DNA from: Cellvibrio sp. UBA7661
Lineage (GTDB): Bacteria; Pseudomonadota; Gammaproteobacteria; Pseudomonadales; Cellvibrionaceae
NCBI GenBank assembly: GCA_002483365.1
Contig: DLHT01000009.1
Location: 140,844 to 204,843, forward strand
Direction: 5' to 3'
DNA: 64,000 nucleotides
Positions within the stretch are counted from its first letter, which is position 1. The number at the start of each line of letters is the position of its first letter. The notes under the pieces were generated by a model. The model saw nothing but the letters and a program-made list of their open reading frames with translations. It was not told where the DNA came from and did no database searches. Shown here one piece after another: positions 26,896 through 36,466 of this stretch. The position numbers were made by a program, and so were the translations under genes.

Positions 26896-27810
26896 ATGTG
26901 GTTTAAAAATTTACGTTTGTATCGCCTGACCGAAGAGTGGACTATTTCTGCTGAAGAATTAAATGAGAAGCTCGCTGAATTTTGCTTTAACCCCTGCGGC
27001 AGCCTCGACCCTTTGCGTTACGGTTTTGAATTTCCGCTTGGCCGTCACGGCAGTGAATTTGTGCACGTGACCAATGGTTACATTATGGTCTGCGCCAAAA
27101 AGCAGGAAAAAATCCTGCCCGGCGGAGTAATTAAAGAAGCACTGGAAGAAAAAGTGCTCGCCATTAGCGAAGCGGAATCTCGCCCCGTTAGCCGCAAAGA
27201 GCGCGATACCTTGAAAGACGAAATTATTTTCTCGCTATTACCCAAAGCCTTTACCCGCTCATCGCTGGATTACGCCTACATAGCACCGCAAGAAAAACTG
27301 ATTGTGGTGAACTCATCATCAGCCAAACGCGCGGAAGATTTACTCAGTAAGTTACGTGAGGCTCTTGGTAGTTTGCGCTGCTTGCCTATCGCCCCCAAAA
27401 ATATTCCCACCCAGGTGATGACCCATTGGCTGCGTGAAAGCCAGGCTCCGCACCAGTTTGAATTGGGCGAAGAAGTTGAGCTGCAAGCCGCTAAAGATGG
27501 TCGCGTCATCCGTTGTAAAAAACAGGATTTAACCGCAAGTGAGATCCGCAACCATTTGGAAAGCGGAATGCACGTGAGCAAGATTGCGTTGGTATGGAAA
27601 GAATCCATCAGCTGCGTGATTGACGACCAACTGGCGATCAAACGCGTGAAATTTGAAGATGTCATCAGCGATAAAGCTAACGAACGCAACCCGGAGAGCA
27701 AAGCCGAACAATTTGACGCGGACTTTGCGATTATGGCGCTTGAACTGAAGAACTTTATTCAGGCACTATTGGCTGCGTTTGGTGGTGAAGATGATTCACT
27801 GCACGAATAA
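26896..27810 (+). CDS. rdgC: recombination-associated protein RdgC
   Basis: A 304-residue ring-forming DNA-binding protein of proteobacteria that limits RecA loading. It starts MWFKNLRLYRL and has family segments FNPCGSLDPLRYGFEFPLG, PGGVIKEALEEKV, RKERDTLKDEI and a late GMHVSKIALVWK. Length and architecture are normal. It stands alone. Confidence 0.95.
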   Translation: MWFKNLRLYRLTEEWTISAEELNEKLAEFCFNPCGSLDPLRYGFEFPLGRHGSEFVHVTNGYIMVCAKKQEKILPGGVIKEALEEKVLAISEAESRPVSRKERDTLKDEIIFSLLPKAFTRSSLDYAYIAPQEKLIVVNSSSAKRAEDLLSKLREALGSLRCLPIAPKNIPTQVMTHWLRESQAPHQFELGEEVELQAAKDGRVIRCKKQDLTASEIRNHLESGMHVSKIALVWKESISCVIDDQLAIKRVKFEDVISDKANERNPESKAEQFDADFAIMALELKNFIQALLAAFGGEDDSLHE

Positions 27811-27956
27811 TAATTATCCAGAAAAACCGGGAGCTGTTCTCTGTAAGGCGAATTTAAGTTTGACTTAATCTACGCCTGATAACCTCACAAGGATTAGCGC
27901 TTCACTGAAGCCTGTTACACGTAATAAGCAACTATTGATCTTTGTGGATAATAATA

Positions 27957-29705
27957 ATGAAATCCCTACCCTGTTTAAGCCAGCGGCAGATGTCGCTGGC
28001 ACTAAGCCTCTACATAGGTCTCGCACTCAACAGTGCTAATCTGATACGCAATGCCATGGCAGGTGGCGGATTAGAGATCACCTCTGCGTTGCTCTCCGCC
28101 ATTGCATTGGTGGGGTTTTGTTATCTGCTTATCAGCGCCTTCAGCCTGTTTGGCCAAACCCTTTACAAAACACTCGCCAGTTTTACCCTGCTTGTCTCTG
28201 CTGCCGCCAGTTATTACATGATTTTTTTCAACGTGGTGATTGGCTATGGTGTGATTGTTTCCACCCTCACGCTGGATACTGATTTAAACGGTGAAGCACT
28301 CGGCCACGAATTTTTTCTATGGTGGGCACTCACCGGGATTGTACCGGTAGTGCTGTTGAGGTGTACGCCGCTCTCAACCAGTGTGTATCAGCGGATGCGC
28401 GGTATTAAACACATGCCGCCCGAATATCTTTCTCCCAACTATTCTTCTTTCAAATACTATGCCCGCCGCAGTATTCCGATTCTGTGTTGTTTGCTGGCAG
28501 TGAATCTTTGTATAAAAACCATTGTTCATCTCACTGAAAATCAGGCGCGTAAAAATAATCAATATACTGCGAGCATTGGTGGTGTGATTGCGCACTCTTA
28601 TTTACCCACAAATTGGATTGCCAGCCTCGCCATTTACGCACACCAATTGAGCAAAGAAGATAAGAGCAATAAAGAATTATTTGACCCCAGCAAGCATTTC
28701 ACTTACCAACCACCAAGCACACTCAATGATTTATTTGTCGTGTTTGTGATTGGTGAAACAACGCGCTGGGATCATATGGGTTTATTTGGCTATGAGCGCA
28801 ATACAACACCCTTGTTATCACAAGAGCCCAATCTGATTGCTTTGCGCGGAACCTCTTGCGATACCGCTACCAAACTGTCATTGCGCTGTATGTTTGTGCG
28901 TGAAAACGGCACCGCAGACGACGATCAACGCACGCTCAAAGAGCGTAATGTTTTCGCAGTGATGCGCAAATTAGGTTTCACTTCGGAATTATTTGGTATG
29001 CAAAGTGAGGCCTGGTTTTATTCCAGTCTGGATGCCAACAGTTATGAAATCCGTGAAGTCATTGCCTCGGAATATGCCCATAGCAAACGTCCAATCGACG
29101 ATATGCTGCTGGTAGACCAGTTGGAAAAATCCATCAACAAATATTCACAGGGAAAACATCTGGTCGTGCTGCATACCAAAGGCTCACATCATTTGTATAG
29201 CCAGCGTTATACCCGCGAGTTTGCGCGTTTTACACCGGAATGCATGGATATAGACGACACCTGTAGCCGCGAGCAGTTGGTCAACTCATTTGATAACACA
29301 GTGCTTTATGTGGATCACATGCTGAAAACAGTGTTCGACAAATTGCGTGATAAAAATGCGCTGGTGTTTTATGTGCCCGACCACGGTGAATCTATTGATG
29401 AAAACAGTCACTTCCATGCAACCCCGAAAGAGCTGGCTCCGCCTGAACAATTCCGCGTGCCGTTTTTGGTATGGACATCGGACAAGTTCATCGCGCAACC
29501 GCAGAACCAACAACTCATCGCCAATTTGAAAAAGCGCGAAGACCACAACTTCCTGCCACACCATGAACAAATTTTCGATAGCCTGCTCGGATGCATTGGC
29601 TATTCATCGCCCGATGGCGGGATTAAAACGCAGAACAATTGGTGTAGTGACAACCCAACATCAATGGCCTTCGACAACCACCCGGCGAGCCTCAGCCAAC
29701 GTTAA
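27957..29705 (+). CDS. eptB: Kdo2-lipid A phosphoethanolamine 7''-transferase
   Basis: A 582-residue inner-membrane enzyme: five N-terminal helices (to about 190) and a periplasmic alkaline-phosphatase-fold domain. The catalytic signature is GETTRWDHMGLFGYERNTTP and the nucleophile Thr lies in SCDTATKLSLRCMF. KERNVFAVMRKLGF, FGMQSEAWFYSS and PIDDMLLVDQL fit the EptB branch better than EptA. YVPDHGESIDEN and a HxHATPKE segment give further metal ligands. It adds phosphoethanolamine to the Kdo/core region, lowering charge and cationic-peptide binding. The ATG at 27957 is preferred to an upstream TTG. Its 3' end overlaps the convergent SulP gene by 45 bp. Confidence 0.88.
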   Translation: MKSLPCLSQRQMSLALSLYIGLALNSANLIRNAMAGGGLEITSALLSAIALVGFCYLLISAFSLFGQTLYKTLASFTLLVSAAASYYMIFFNVVIGYGVIVSTLTLDTDLNGEALGHEFFLWWALTGIVPVVLLRCTPLSTSVYQRMRGIKHMPPEYLSPNYSSFKYYARRSIPILCCLLAVNLCIKTIVHLTENQARKNNQYTASIGGVIAHSYLPTNWIASLAIYAHQLSKEDKSNKELFDPSKHFTYQPPSTLNDLFVVFVIGETTRWDHMGLFGYERNTTPLLSQEPNLIALRGTSCDTATKLSLRCMFVRENGTADDDQRTLKERNVFAVMRKLGFTSELFGMQSEAWFYSSLDANSYEIREVIASEYAHSKRPIDDMLLVDQLEKSINKYSQGKHLVVLHTKGSHHLYSQRYTREFARFTPECMDIDDTCSREQLVNSFDNTVLYVDHMLKTVFDKLRDKNALVFYVPDHGESIDENSHFHATPKELAPPEQFRVPFLVWTSDKFIAQPQNQQLIANLKKREDHNFLPHHEQIFDSLLGCIGYSSPDGGIKTQNNWCSDNPTSMAFDNHPASLSQR

Positions 29706-31388
29706 ATAAAAACGCAGTACGCCTTTGATCGGTTTGATATTGGCGCGCGCAAGTGTTATCAGCGGCTGTTTGGGAATGTCTGTCAGGATTAATTCCGTAT
29801 TATTTTTTTCGCATTTGGCGATTAATTTTTCCAGCGCCGACAAGCCGCCCGCATCCAATAGCGAAACTTCTTTTAATGAAAGGATAATATGCTGCTGCTC
29901 GGTACACAGCGTTGAAAGCTCACCAAAAACACGATCAGCTGCTGCAAAAAACAATGGCCCGCTAATGCTGAATGCGCGCCAGTGTTCGGGTAAAGGTTTA
30001 TCATCCACTCGCCCTGTATCGGTCACATCATCCACATGGGTCATAGCGGCAATTTCTTTCATAAACAAGAGTGCTGCAAGCACAATGCCCGCGGTAATCG
30101 CGATCACCATGTCAAACAATACTGTTAAGGCAAAACAGGTAATAAATACCCAGATATCACCACGCGGCGCGGTTTTGATTAAATGTGCAGCCTTGTGTGC
30201 CTCGCTCATTCCCCAAGCGACCATTACCAACAGCGCCGCCATCGCCGGCATAGGCAAGTACGCCAGTAGCGGTGCGAGCGCTACCAAACCGAGCAACACC
30301 ACCAGCGCATGGATCATTCCCGCCACTGGCGATTCTGCGCCAGCTTTAATACTCGCAGCCGAGCGCGCAAGTGCTGCTGTTGCAGTAATGCCACCAAAAA
30401 AAGGCGTGATTATATTGGCGATCCCCTGCCCCAATAACTCGCTATTAGCACTGTGACGTTTGCCGGACATGCCATCCAACACCACCGCACACAATAACGA
30501 TTCAATCGCACCGAGCATGGCAATTGCAAAAGCAGCCGCAAGCAAATCTTGAAACACATGCAGATTCCATTGAATGGATTCGCCATTGGCACCGGTCTGT
30601 AACCAGGGCCATTCAAATTGCGGTAACTGCGGTGGAATACCAGCGCCGTTAGTGCCATCGGCCAAGGTGTAAGAAAAACGCGAGCCAATCGTATCCACTG
30701 CAAAACCGGATTGATTCAACAATAACGCGACCAGAGTGCCCACAATCAACGCAGGCAAATGCGGAGGGACTGGCAGTTTTAATAACGGCCATAACAACAT
30801 GACGGCAAGTGTCGCGGCGGCGACAATAAAACTGGGCCAATAAAAATCCGGCAAACTTTCTACTAACAATACAAGTTTTTCCAGATAGTGTTCAGGCATA
30901 TCCGCCAATTGCAAACCAAAAAAATCTTTGATCTGCAAAGTCGCAATCACCACTGCAATCCCTGCAGTAAACCCAAGCGTTACCGCCTCGGGAATATATT
31001 CAATCAATCGCCCCAGTCGCAGCAGCGCCATCACTACTAAAATACCACCGGCCATCACACTCGCGACCAGCAAACCTCCCAATCCGTATTGCTGTGCGAT
31101 GGGATAGAGAATCACCACAAACGCTGCCGTAGGTCCGGAGATACTAAAGCGCGAACCGCCAAGCAGTGGAATTAAAAAACCGGCAATGATGGCTGTATAC
31201 AAACCGTATTGCGGTGGCACTCCGCTGGCGATGGCAAGCGCCATAGCAAGCGGAATCGCAATAATGCCCACGGTAATACCCGCCAATAAATCACGCGTAA
31301 AACGCGATGCACTGTATTTTTCAACAACACAGGCCTCACGCAGGGCATGGGCAATCCGTAGGGAGAATAAATGGGCGCGATGGGGCAT
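29661..31388 (-). CDS. SulP family anion transporter with STAS domain
   Basis: A 575-residue SLC26/SulP transporter: membrane domain (about 45-420, with AIPLAMALAIASGVPPQYGLYTA and GGSRFSISGPTAAFVVI) and a C-terminal STAS domain (about 465-570, VSLLDAGGLSALEKL). Substrates in this family include sulfate, bicarbonate and C4-dicarboxylates; not decided here. The start is uncertain: the ATG at 31388 is preferred to a TTG 48 bp upstream, but neither has a strong ribosome site. It overlaps the eptB 3' end. Confidence 0.88.
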   Translation of the reverse strand: MPHRAHLFSLRIAHALREACVVEKYSASRFTRDLLAGITVGIIAIPLAMALAIASGVPPQYGLYTAIIAGFLIPLLGGSRFSISGPTAAFVVILYPIAQQYGLGGLLVASVMAGGILVVMALLRLGRLIEYIPEAVTLGFTAGIAVVIATLQIKDFFGLQLADMPEHYLEKLVLLVESLPDFYWPSFIVAAATLAVMLLWPLLKLPVPPHLPALIVGTLVALLLNQSGFAVDTIGSRFSYTLADGTNGAGIPPQLPQFEWPWLQTGANGESIQWNLHVFQDLLAAAFAIAMLGAIESLLCAVVLDGMSGKRHSANSELLGQGIANIITPFFGGITATAALARSAASIKAGAESPVAGMIHALVVLLGLVALAPLLAYLPMPAMAALLVMVAWGMSEAHKAAHLIKTAPRGDIWVFITCFALTVLFDMVIAITAGIVLAALLFMKEIAAMTHVDDVTDTGRVDDKPLPEHWRAFSISGPLFFAAADRVFGELSTLCTEQQHIILSLKEVSLLDAGGLSALEKLIAKCEKNNTELILTDIPKQPLITLARANIKPIKGVLRFYLTLAEARRVVVEGH

Positions 31389-31576
31389 AAACCAATCCAA
31401 ATAATATGGGCTCAATGAATGCGAGTAAAACACCAAGCAGTATCTGAGCCAGAAAATGGCCGTGGTGACAAAAACACAAAAGCGGCTTATCCAAACAGTC
31501 TATCTATAGTCTAGCAAGCTATAATGCCGCCCTGTTTGTTTTGGATCACTTACTTTGACTTGAGAGACGTATAACC

Positions 31577-32611
31577 ATGAGCCTGATGTATCGCGGCCTG
31601 ATAGGCGCACTCTGTGCACTGACCATTGCCTGTAGCAAAACGCCGGAGCTGAGTAAAATTTCCGGCTATGCGCAAGGCACTACCTACAACCTCACATTTG
31701 AGTTGCCTGCGGCTGCAACGGCCGATATGGCCACGATAGAAAAAGCTGTGAACGATGAACTGGAGCGCATGGACTTGGCACTATCCAATTATCGCGATGA
31801 TTCCAAAATCGAAATGTTTAACGCACAACAAACCACCGATGTGTTGGAGGCCGATGCAGAATTGGTGTCATTGGTCGAGACTGCGCGCGTGATCCATCGC
31901 GCAAGCCATGGCTGTTACGACCTCACCATTAAACCCCTGTTTGATTTATGGGGCTTTAAAAAAGACGAATTCACACCGCCAAGCGATGCAGCACTTGCAG
32001 AGACCATGGCGATTATCGGGCTGGATAATCTTGAAACGGTAGATGCCACCCATTTGCGCAAAAAAATTCCCACCTTGCGAATTGATGTTTCATCCATCGG
32101 TCAAGGCTATGCCGTAGGGCAAATCGCTAAAGTGTTGGAGCAATACGGCATAGAAAATTATTTGGTAGAAATCGGCGGTGAATTAAAAATCAATGGCAAA
32201 AAACCCAACGGCGAGCCTTGGAAAATTGCGATGGAAAAACCGCTGCCAAATGAACGTAAGATGCACAAAATCGCGAGCTTCAATAGCGGCGCACCTATGG
32301 CATTGATGGCATCGGGCACTTACCGTCACTACTTTGATAGTAACGGCAAACGCTACAGCCATATTTTGGATGCGCGCACCGGAAAACCAGTTGAACACAA
32401 CACTGTTTCGGTTGCCATTCTCCACCCCGACCCGACGACTGCCGATGCCTGGTCTACTGCACTTTTGTGCATGGGGAGCAGTGAAGGATTGCAAGTTGCC
32501 AATGATAATAATCTGGCCGTGTTGTTTATCGACCAACAAGGTGATGAGTTAATTGAGTCACAAAGTCAGGCGATGAATGACATGAAAGATGTGAGCCTGA
32601 AGCAGCCATAA
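31577..32611 (+). CDS. apbE: FAD:protein FMN transferase (ApbE lipoprotein)
   Basis: A 344-residue protein with a lipobox (CALTIAC) after its signal peptide. ApbE motifs: GYAQGTTYNLTF, LSNYRDDSKIEMFN, IKPLFDLWGF, DVSSIGQGYAVGQIA, ASGTYRHYF and YSHILDARTGKP. It attaches FMN covalently to threonine of flavoproteins such as Na+-NQR or RNF subunits on the outer side of the inner membrane. No partner genes are nearby. Confidence 0.93.
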   Translation: MSLMYRGLIGALCALTIACSKTPELSKISGYAQGTTYNLTFELPAAATADMATIEKAVNDELERMDLALSNYRDDSKIEMFNAQQTTDVLEADAELVSLVETARVIHRASHGCYDLTIKPLFDLWGFKKDEFTPPSDAALAETMAIIGLDNLETVDATHLRKKIPTLRIDVSSIGQGYAVGQIAKVLEQYGIENYLVEIGGELKINGKKPNGEPWKIAMEKPLPNERKMHKIASFNSGAPMALMASGTYRHYFDSNGKRYSHILDARTGKPVEHNTVSVAILHPDPTTADAWSTALLCMGSSEGLQVANDNNLAVLFIDQQGDELIESQSQAMNDMKDVSLKQP

Positions 32612-32664
32612 ACTATAGTGATGATCTCACCGATCGCCTGATTGTTTACATACGGGGACAACCA

Positions 32665-33519
32665 ATGAAATACCTTGCAGCCAGTTTATTGTTATGCGTT
32701 TTTTCCATCAGCTTTCATGCACACAGCCAAACACTGGACGTGATGAGCTACAACGTTCGCTGCGGCGCGTGTGAAGCAGCAGAAAACCCGAACAATTGGA
32801 AAAAGCGTAAATATCTGGTTGCGCATTTGATTAAAACGCACAACCCGGATGTGATTGGCCTGCAAGAAGCAGAGTTATATCAAGTGGAAGATCTGGTAGA
32901 GATGCTCGATGAATATTCATGGATAGGTGTAGGGCGCGATGATGGCAGGGACAAAGGTGAAACCACTGCCATTTTATTCCGCACGGCGCGCCTCAGTTTA
33001 CAGAGCCAGAAAACACTCTGGCTTTCGCAAACACCGCAACAACCTTCGCGCGGTTGGGATGCCACTTACAGACGCACACTCACCATTGCGCAATTATTCG
33101 ATAAAACCAGTAAAAACGCGTTCGCTATTTTTAATGCCCATTTTGATAACGAAGGCGAAACCGCACGGCAGGAAAGCGCAAAACTGTTACAAGCAGAGAT
33201 TGCAAAAATAGATGCGCAAACCGCAGTGATTGTCACCGGCGATTTCAACAGCAAAGCGGATTCAAAAACCTATGAAATTCTGAGCAGCTTTTTGGCAGAT
33301 GCTGAAAAAATTTCCTCAACACCGGCCACTGGTGGCAATAAAACGTTCAATGGATTTGGTGAAAATACCGAAACCGATAATAAAATCGATTTCATTTTTG
33401 TTTCAAAACCGCTCAAGGTATTGAGCCATGTGGTAGATACCACACGCTATAACTCGCTCTATCCATCTGACCACTACCCTCTCATTATACGCGCCGAAAA
33501 ATCAGTGGCTGCCGAGTAA
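32665..33519 (+). CDS. secreted endonuclease/exonuclease/phosphatase-fold protein
   Basis: A 284-residue exported protein: signal peptide to about residue 22 (FHAHSQ), then an EEP hydrolase fold with SYNVRCG, VIGLQEAEL, GWDATYRRTL, VTGDFNSKADS and a terminal SDHYPLIIR. The acid and histidine residues of the metal-dependent active site are present. Substrate could be nucleic acid, inositol phosphate or another phosphodiester; not decided. It converges on the LysR gene with an 18-bp overlap. Confidence 0.87.
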   Translation: MKYLAASLLLCVFSISFHAHSQTLDVMSYNVRCGACEAAENPNNWKKRKYLVAHLIKTHNPDVIGLQEAELYQVEDLVEMLDEYSWIGVGRDDGRDKGETTAILFRTARLSLQSQKTLWLSQTPQQPSRGWDATYRRTLTIAQLFDKTSKNAFAIFNAHFDNEGETARQESAKLLQAEIAKIDAQTAVIVTGDFNSKADSKTYEILSSFLADAEKISSTPATGGNKTFNGFGENTETDNKIDFIFVSKPLKVLSHVVDTTRYNSLYPSDHYPLIIRAEKSVAAE

Positions 33520-34449
33520 AATGGAAAGCTCATTGCGGATATATTTTTCTTCCACCCACTGATCCAGGTGGGTGTTCATAAAATCAATAAAATTGGAGGC
33601 GGCAGCAGGGAGACGGCGGTCGCCATGACGCACCAAATACCAGTGACTAATGAGTGGAAAATCCTGCACCTTGATAATCGCCACTTTGGCATTCGCCTGC
33701 GCCAGAGTATGTTCTGATAACACCGCCAACCCCAAACCGGTTTCCACGCTCATCCGGATCACTTCATTACTTTCAATCTGCAAAGTCTTATGCAGTTGAA
33801 TGTTGTGTTCCCGCAGCCAATTTTCAAACATCATGCGCGTTGCACTGCCCGGTTCGCGCATTAAAAAACGCTCGCCCGCCAGCTCTGAAAACTGCACACT
33901 TTTTTTCTGTGCAGCCCAATGGTTTAACGGCGCAATCAACACCAAAGGGTTACGCAAAAACCGGCCACTCACCACATGATCGCCCGTGGGTGGATGGCTG
34001 AATAAATACAAATCATCCAACTGGTTCTGAAAGCGCTGCAATACGCTGCCACGGTTGCCGATATTAAATGTCACATCCACCGCGGGATATTGCTGTGCAT
34101 AGGGGCTGAGCAAACGCGGCAATACATATTGCGCTGTAGTCACTACACCAATCCTGAAATGCCCCTTGCGCCCAAGGGCGGCGTCACTCAAAAAACTGTC
34201 AAAATCTTCAAAGCGCGTAAGCGCATCCAGCGAGGCGTGATACAACTCCTGCCCGACAAATGTCGGTTGATAGTGCCCATCGCGCACCTCCAACAGCACA
34301 TCGCCTACCGCCTCGGTCAAGCGCTTGATTTGCAGGGAGACAGTCGGCTGGGTGAGGTGCAACTGTGCCGCCGCTTGCGAAATAGACCCGGTGCGGACTA
34401 CCGCGATATAGACCTGTAACAGCCTGAATGTCAGATGGCGAATATTCAT
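33502..34449 (-). CDS. LysR-family regulator, divergent from sbtA
   Basis: A 315-residue LysR-type regulator: winged helix (LLQVYIAVVRTGSISQAAAQLHLTQPTVSLQIKRL) and an effector domain starting around KGHFRIGVV. The ATG at 34449 has an AAGGGGG site. It shares a 119-bp promoter gap with the SbtA-like gene, the usual sign that it controls that gene; CbbR/CmpR regulators hold this job for carbon uptake in other bacteria. Effector unknown. Confidence 0.88.
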   Translation of the reverse strand: MNIRHLTFRLLQVYIAVVRTGSISQAAAQLHLTQPTVSLQIKRLTEAVGDVLLEVRDGHYQPTFVGQELYHASLDALTRFEDFDSFLSDAALGRKGHFRIGVVTTAQYVLPRLLSPYAQQYPAVDVTFNIGNRGSVLQRFQNQLDDLYLFSHPPTGDHVVSGRFLRNPLVLIAPLNHWAAQKKSVQFSELAGERFLMREPGSATRMMFENWLREHNIQLHKTLQIESNEVIRMSVETGLGLAVLSEHTLAQANAKVAIIKVQDFPLISHWYLVRHGDRRLPAAASNFIDFMNTHLDQWVEEKYIRNELSILLGSH

Positions 34450-34475
34450 ATCAACCCCCTTTTGCCAACAATATA

Positions 34476-34485
34476 GATAATTATC
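34476..34485. promoter_or_regulatory. candidate LysR operator between lysR and sbtA
   Basis: The perfect palindrome GATAATTATC lies inside an AT-rich T-N11-A type setting in the divergent promoter region. Position and shape fit a LysR recognition site; short AT palindromes also occur by chance. Confidence 0.4.
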
Positions 34486-34568
34486 AATAATAATTTTTAC
34501 AAACATTAATTATCATCTATTTATTTGAATCGCCACAATAAGCACTAGATCCCCGACTGGAGTTTGTT

Positions 34569-35507
34569 ATGCCCGATATCATTGTCATGTTTTTCCTGCT
34601 CGGCGTTATCGCCGGTGTCGCCAAATCTGACCTGAAAGTCCCCAAAGCCGCTTACGACACCCTGAGCATCCTGCTCATGCTAACCCTTGGTCTGAAAGGT
34701 GGCCTCGCGCTGCATGGCAATGTGCATTGGCAGTTATTGCCAGAAGTGATTACGGTCATCCTGCTTGGCATCGCCATTCCGCTCGCGCTCTACCCGCTGT
34801 TGCGTAAATGGATTCAACTCAGCAGCGCCAATAGCGCCAGTATCGCCGCGCACTACGGCTCAGCCAGCGCCGGTACCTTTGCCGTAGCGCTTGCGTTTGC
34901 CGAAGCCAATAACCTCAGCATCGCCCCGCAGACCACACTCTATCTGGTGCTGCTGGAGTTGCCGGCGATAGTGGTGGGAATCCTGCTTTACAAAAAAGCG
35001 ACAGGCAGTGGCGCGAGCATGAAAGGCATTTGGCATGAGGCGCTCACCAGCCGCGGAGTCGTGTTGCTGACCGGTGGAGTCATCATCGGCTACCTTTACG
35101 GCCCCGACGCCAGCAAAGAGATAGCCCCGTTATTTCTCGGCGCGTTTAAAGCGTTACTTGCATTATTTTTGCTGGAAATGGGCGTGTGCGCCTCGCGTCA
35201 TTTAGCACCTTTCCCCTTGCACCATTGGAAACTGGTCAGCTTCGCGCTCATCGCCCCATTTGGGCTGGCGATGGTTGGCATAAGCGCAGGTATCGCCCTT
35301 GGCTTACCGCAAGGCAGCGTGTTGATCCTCGCCGCACTTACCGCCAGTGCCTCTTATATTGCAGCACCCGCCGCAATCCAGGCCGCCATTAAAGAAGCCG
35401 ATGTCGGCCTCGCAATTTTTGCAGCGCTGGGCGTGACTTTTCCGTTAAATGTGTTGCTGGGGATTCCGGTTTATCACTGGATGGTGGGAGTGATGAGCGG
35501 GGTGTAA
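34569..35507 (+). CDS. sbtA: SbtA-like sodium-dependent bicarbonate transporter
   Basis: A 312-residue inner-membrane protein with about ten helices. It contains KVPKAAYDTLSILLMLTLGLKGG, IAAHYGSASAGTFAVALAFA and a matching second half (ALTASASYIAAPAAIQAAI). These are hallmarks of the SbtA family, which imports bicarbonate with sodium in cyanobacteria. In a heterotroph it may feed carboxylases or pH control. No sbtB (PII-like) gene is adjacent. A terminator follows. Confidence 0.88.
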   Translation: MPDIIVMFFLLGVIAGVAKSDLKVPKAAYDTLSILLMLTLGLKGGLALHGNVHWQLLPEVITVILLGIAIPLALYPLLRKWIQLSSANSASIAAHYGSASAGTFAVALAFAEANNLSIAPQTTLYLVLLELPAIVVGILLYKKATGSGASMKGIWHEALTSRGVVLLTGGVIIGYLYGPDASKEIAPLFLGAFKALLALFLLEMGVCASRHLAPFPLHHWKLVSFALIAPFGLAMVGISAGIALGLPQGSVLILAALTASASYIAAPAAIQAAIKEADVGLAIFAALGVTFPLNVLLGIPVYHWMVGVMSGV

Positions 35508-35523
35508 AAATTGTTAGCCGCAG

Positions 35524-35551
35524 GTTGGGCAGCAATGCCCAACTTGTTTTT
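35524..35551 (+). terminator. sbtA terminator
   Basis: Stem GTTGGGCA (35524-35531) with TGCCCAAC (35536-35543), loop GCAA, then TTGTTTTT. Confidence 0.85.
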
Positions 35552-35727
35552 GTGAAGAACATATTTTTGGATGGAGTCAAAACCTAGAGCATGACTGCCC
35601 TGCGTATTCAAACCATTATTTTTGAAAGCCAACAAAGCCTTTCGAAGCTGAGGTGCCAGCCTTTTCCATGAGGAAGCGGTTATGCAGCCGCGAAAGTTAT
35701 AACTGACATCCAAATATCCTAGGCGGG

Positions 35728-36021
35728 TTAAAAATACCGCACTACATCCACACTCGTATGCAACACCCGCACAATCGTGATTCCGTCTTTTTGCAACACA
35801 TAAAAAAGCAAATGGCTTTGATAAGGAAAGCTGCGCAGTCCTTGCGACAACTCCTCGCGCTCAGCTCCCAGCAGAGGATTATCCGCAAGTATTTGGGCAA
35901 GTACCTCCAAGTCATCTATGTAATTGTGCGACTGTGCTGCACCCCAGCGCTGGACAGTGAAATCGATAATGGCCTCCAAATCCTTTTCGGCTTGCTCCGT
36001 GAAATAAAAGGTGGCCATCAT
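35728..36021 (-). CDS. parE: ParE/RelE-family toxin
   Basis: A 97-residue toxin with TEQAEKDLEAIIDFTVQRWG, NPLLGAEREEL, LRSFPYQSHLLFYV and a late IVRVLHTSVD, the pattern of ParE proteins. ParE members poison gyrase and RelE members cut mRNA; the sequence favours ParE. The start overlaps the antitoxin stop by four bases (ATGA), giving coupled translation with the antitoxin first. A second in-frame ATG follows at once. Confidence 0.88.
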   Translation of the reverse strand: MMATFYFTEQAEKDLEAIIDFTVQRWGAAQSHNYIDDLEVLAQILADNPLLGAEREELSQGLRSFPYQSHLLFYVLQKDGITIVRVLHTSVDVVRYF

Positions 36022-36275
36022 TTCACTCGCTGACGTAGACGCTCAAGCACAGTATTTCCGCTTGTGATGCGACCAGCGTCTAAATCCGCAATACCCTGCT
36101 GAATCTGTGCTTTAAGCTGCGCGGTTTTGTGTGCGGCAAGCTGCTCGTATTCGGCATAGGAGAGCATCACCGCTACTGGCTTTCCATTTTTGTTAATGCC
36201 AACGGGCGCACTTTGTACTTTTAAGAGAAGGTCACCAAATTCGCGCTTGGCATCACTTGCAGTTAGGGTTTCCAT
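36018..36275 (-). CDS. Phd/YefM-family antitoxin
   Basis: An 85-residue antitoxin. The N-terminal Phd fold (METLTASDAKREFGDLLLKV, VGINKNGKPVAVMLSYAEYE) binds DNA, and the charged C-terminal helix (AQIQQGIADLDAGRI) should wrap the toxin. Strong GAGG site. A 15-bp palindrome just upstream is a likely autoregulatory operator. Confidence 0.9.
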   Translation of the reverse strand: METLTASDAKREFGDLLLKVQSAPVGINKNGKPVAVMLSYAEYEQLAAHKTAQLKAQIQQGIADLDAGRITSGNTVLERLRQRVK

Positions 36276-36299
36276 AACAGATCCTCACATTGATCATTT

Positions 36300-36314
36300 T
36301 GATTAATTTAATCA
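36300..36314. promoter_or_regulatory. candidate toxin-antitoxin operator
   Basis: TGATTAATTTAATCA is a perfect palindrome with a single central base, 25 bp before the antitoxin start. A second TGATCA lies at 36291-36296. Phd-type antitoxins bind such sites to repress their own operon. Confidence 0.6.
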
Positions 36315-36466
36315 TTTTGCTCACTTTATCCAGTTGCTCACCTAGCAGTCAAGGCTAGTAAAAGAATGCATTCGGCATACCTCTGCCATCATGCTAAGAT
36401 GCGCGCCTTTTTTCCGATTCCGGCTCACATTTTGAGCAAACATTCATTCAGATTCAGGCAAGCGTT

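Noticed and set aside
29725..30456. 243-codon plus-strand frame inside the SulP gene
   Set aside because: It is fully antisense to a well-conserved transporter, has no ribosome site and no family features; the low stop density follows from the codon use of the real gene.
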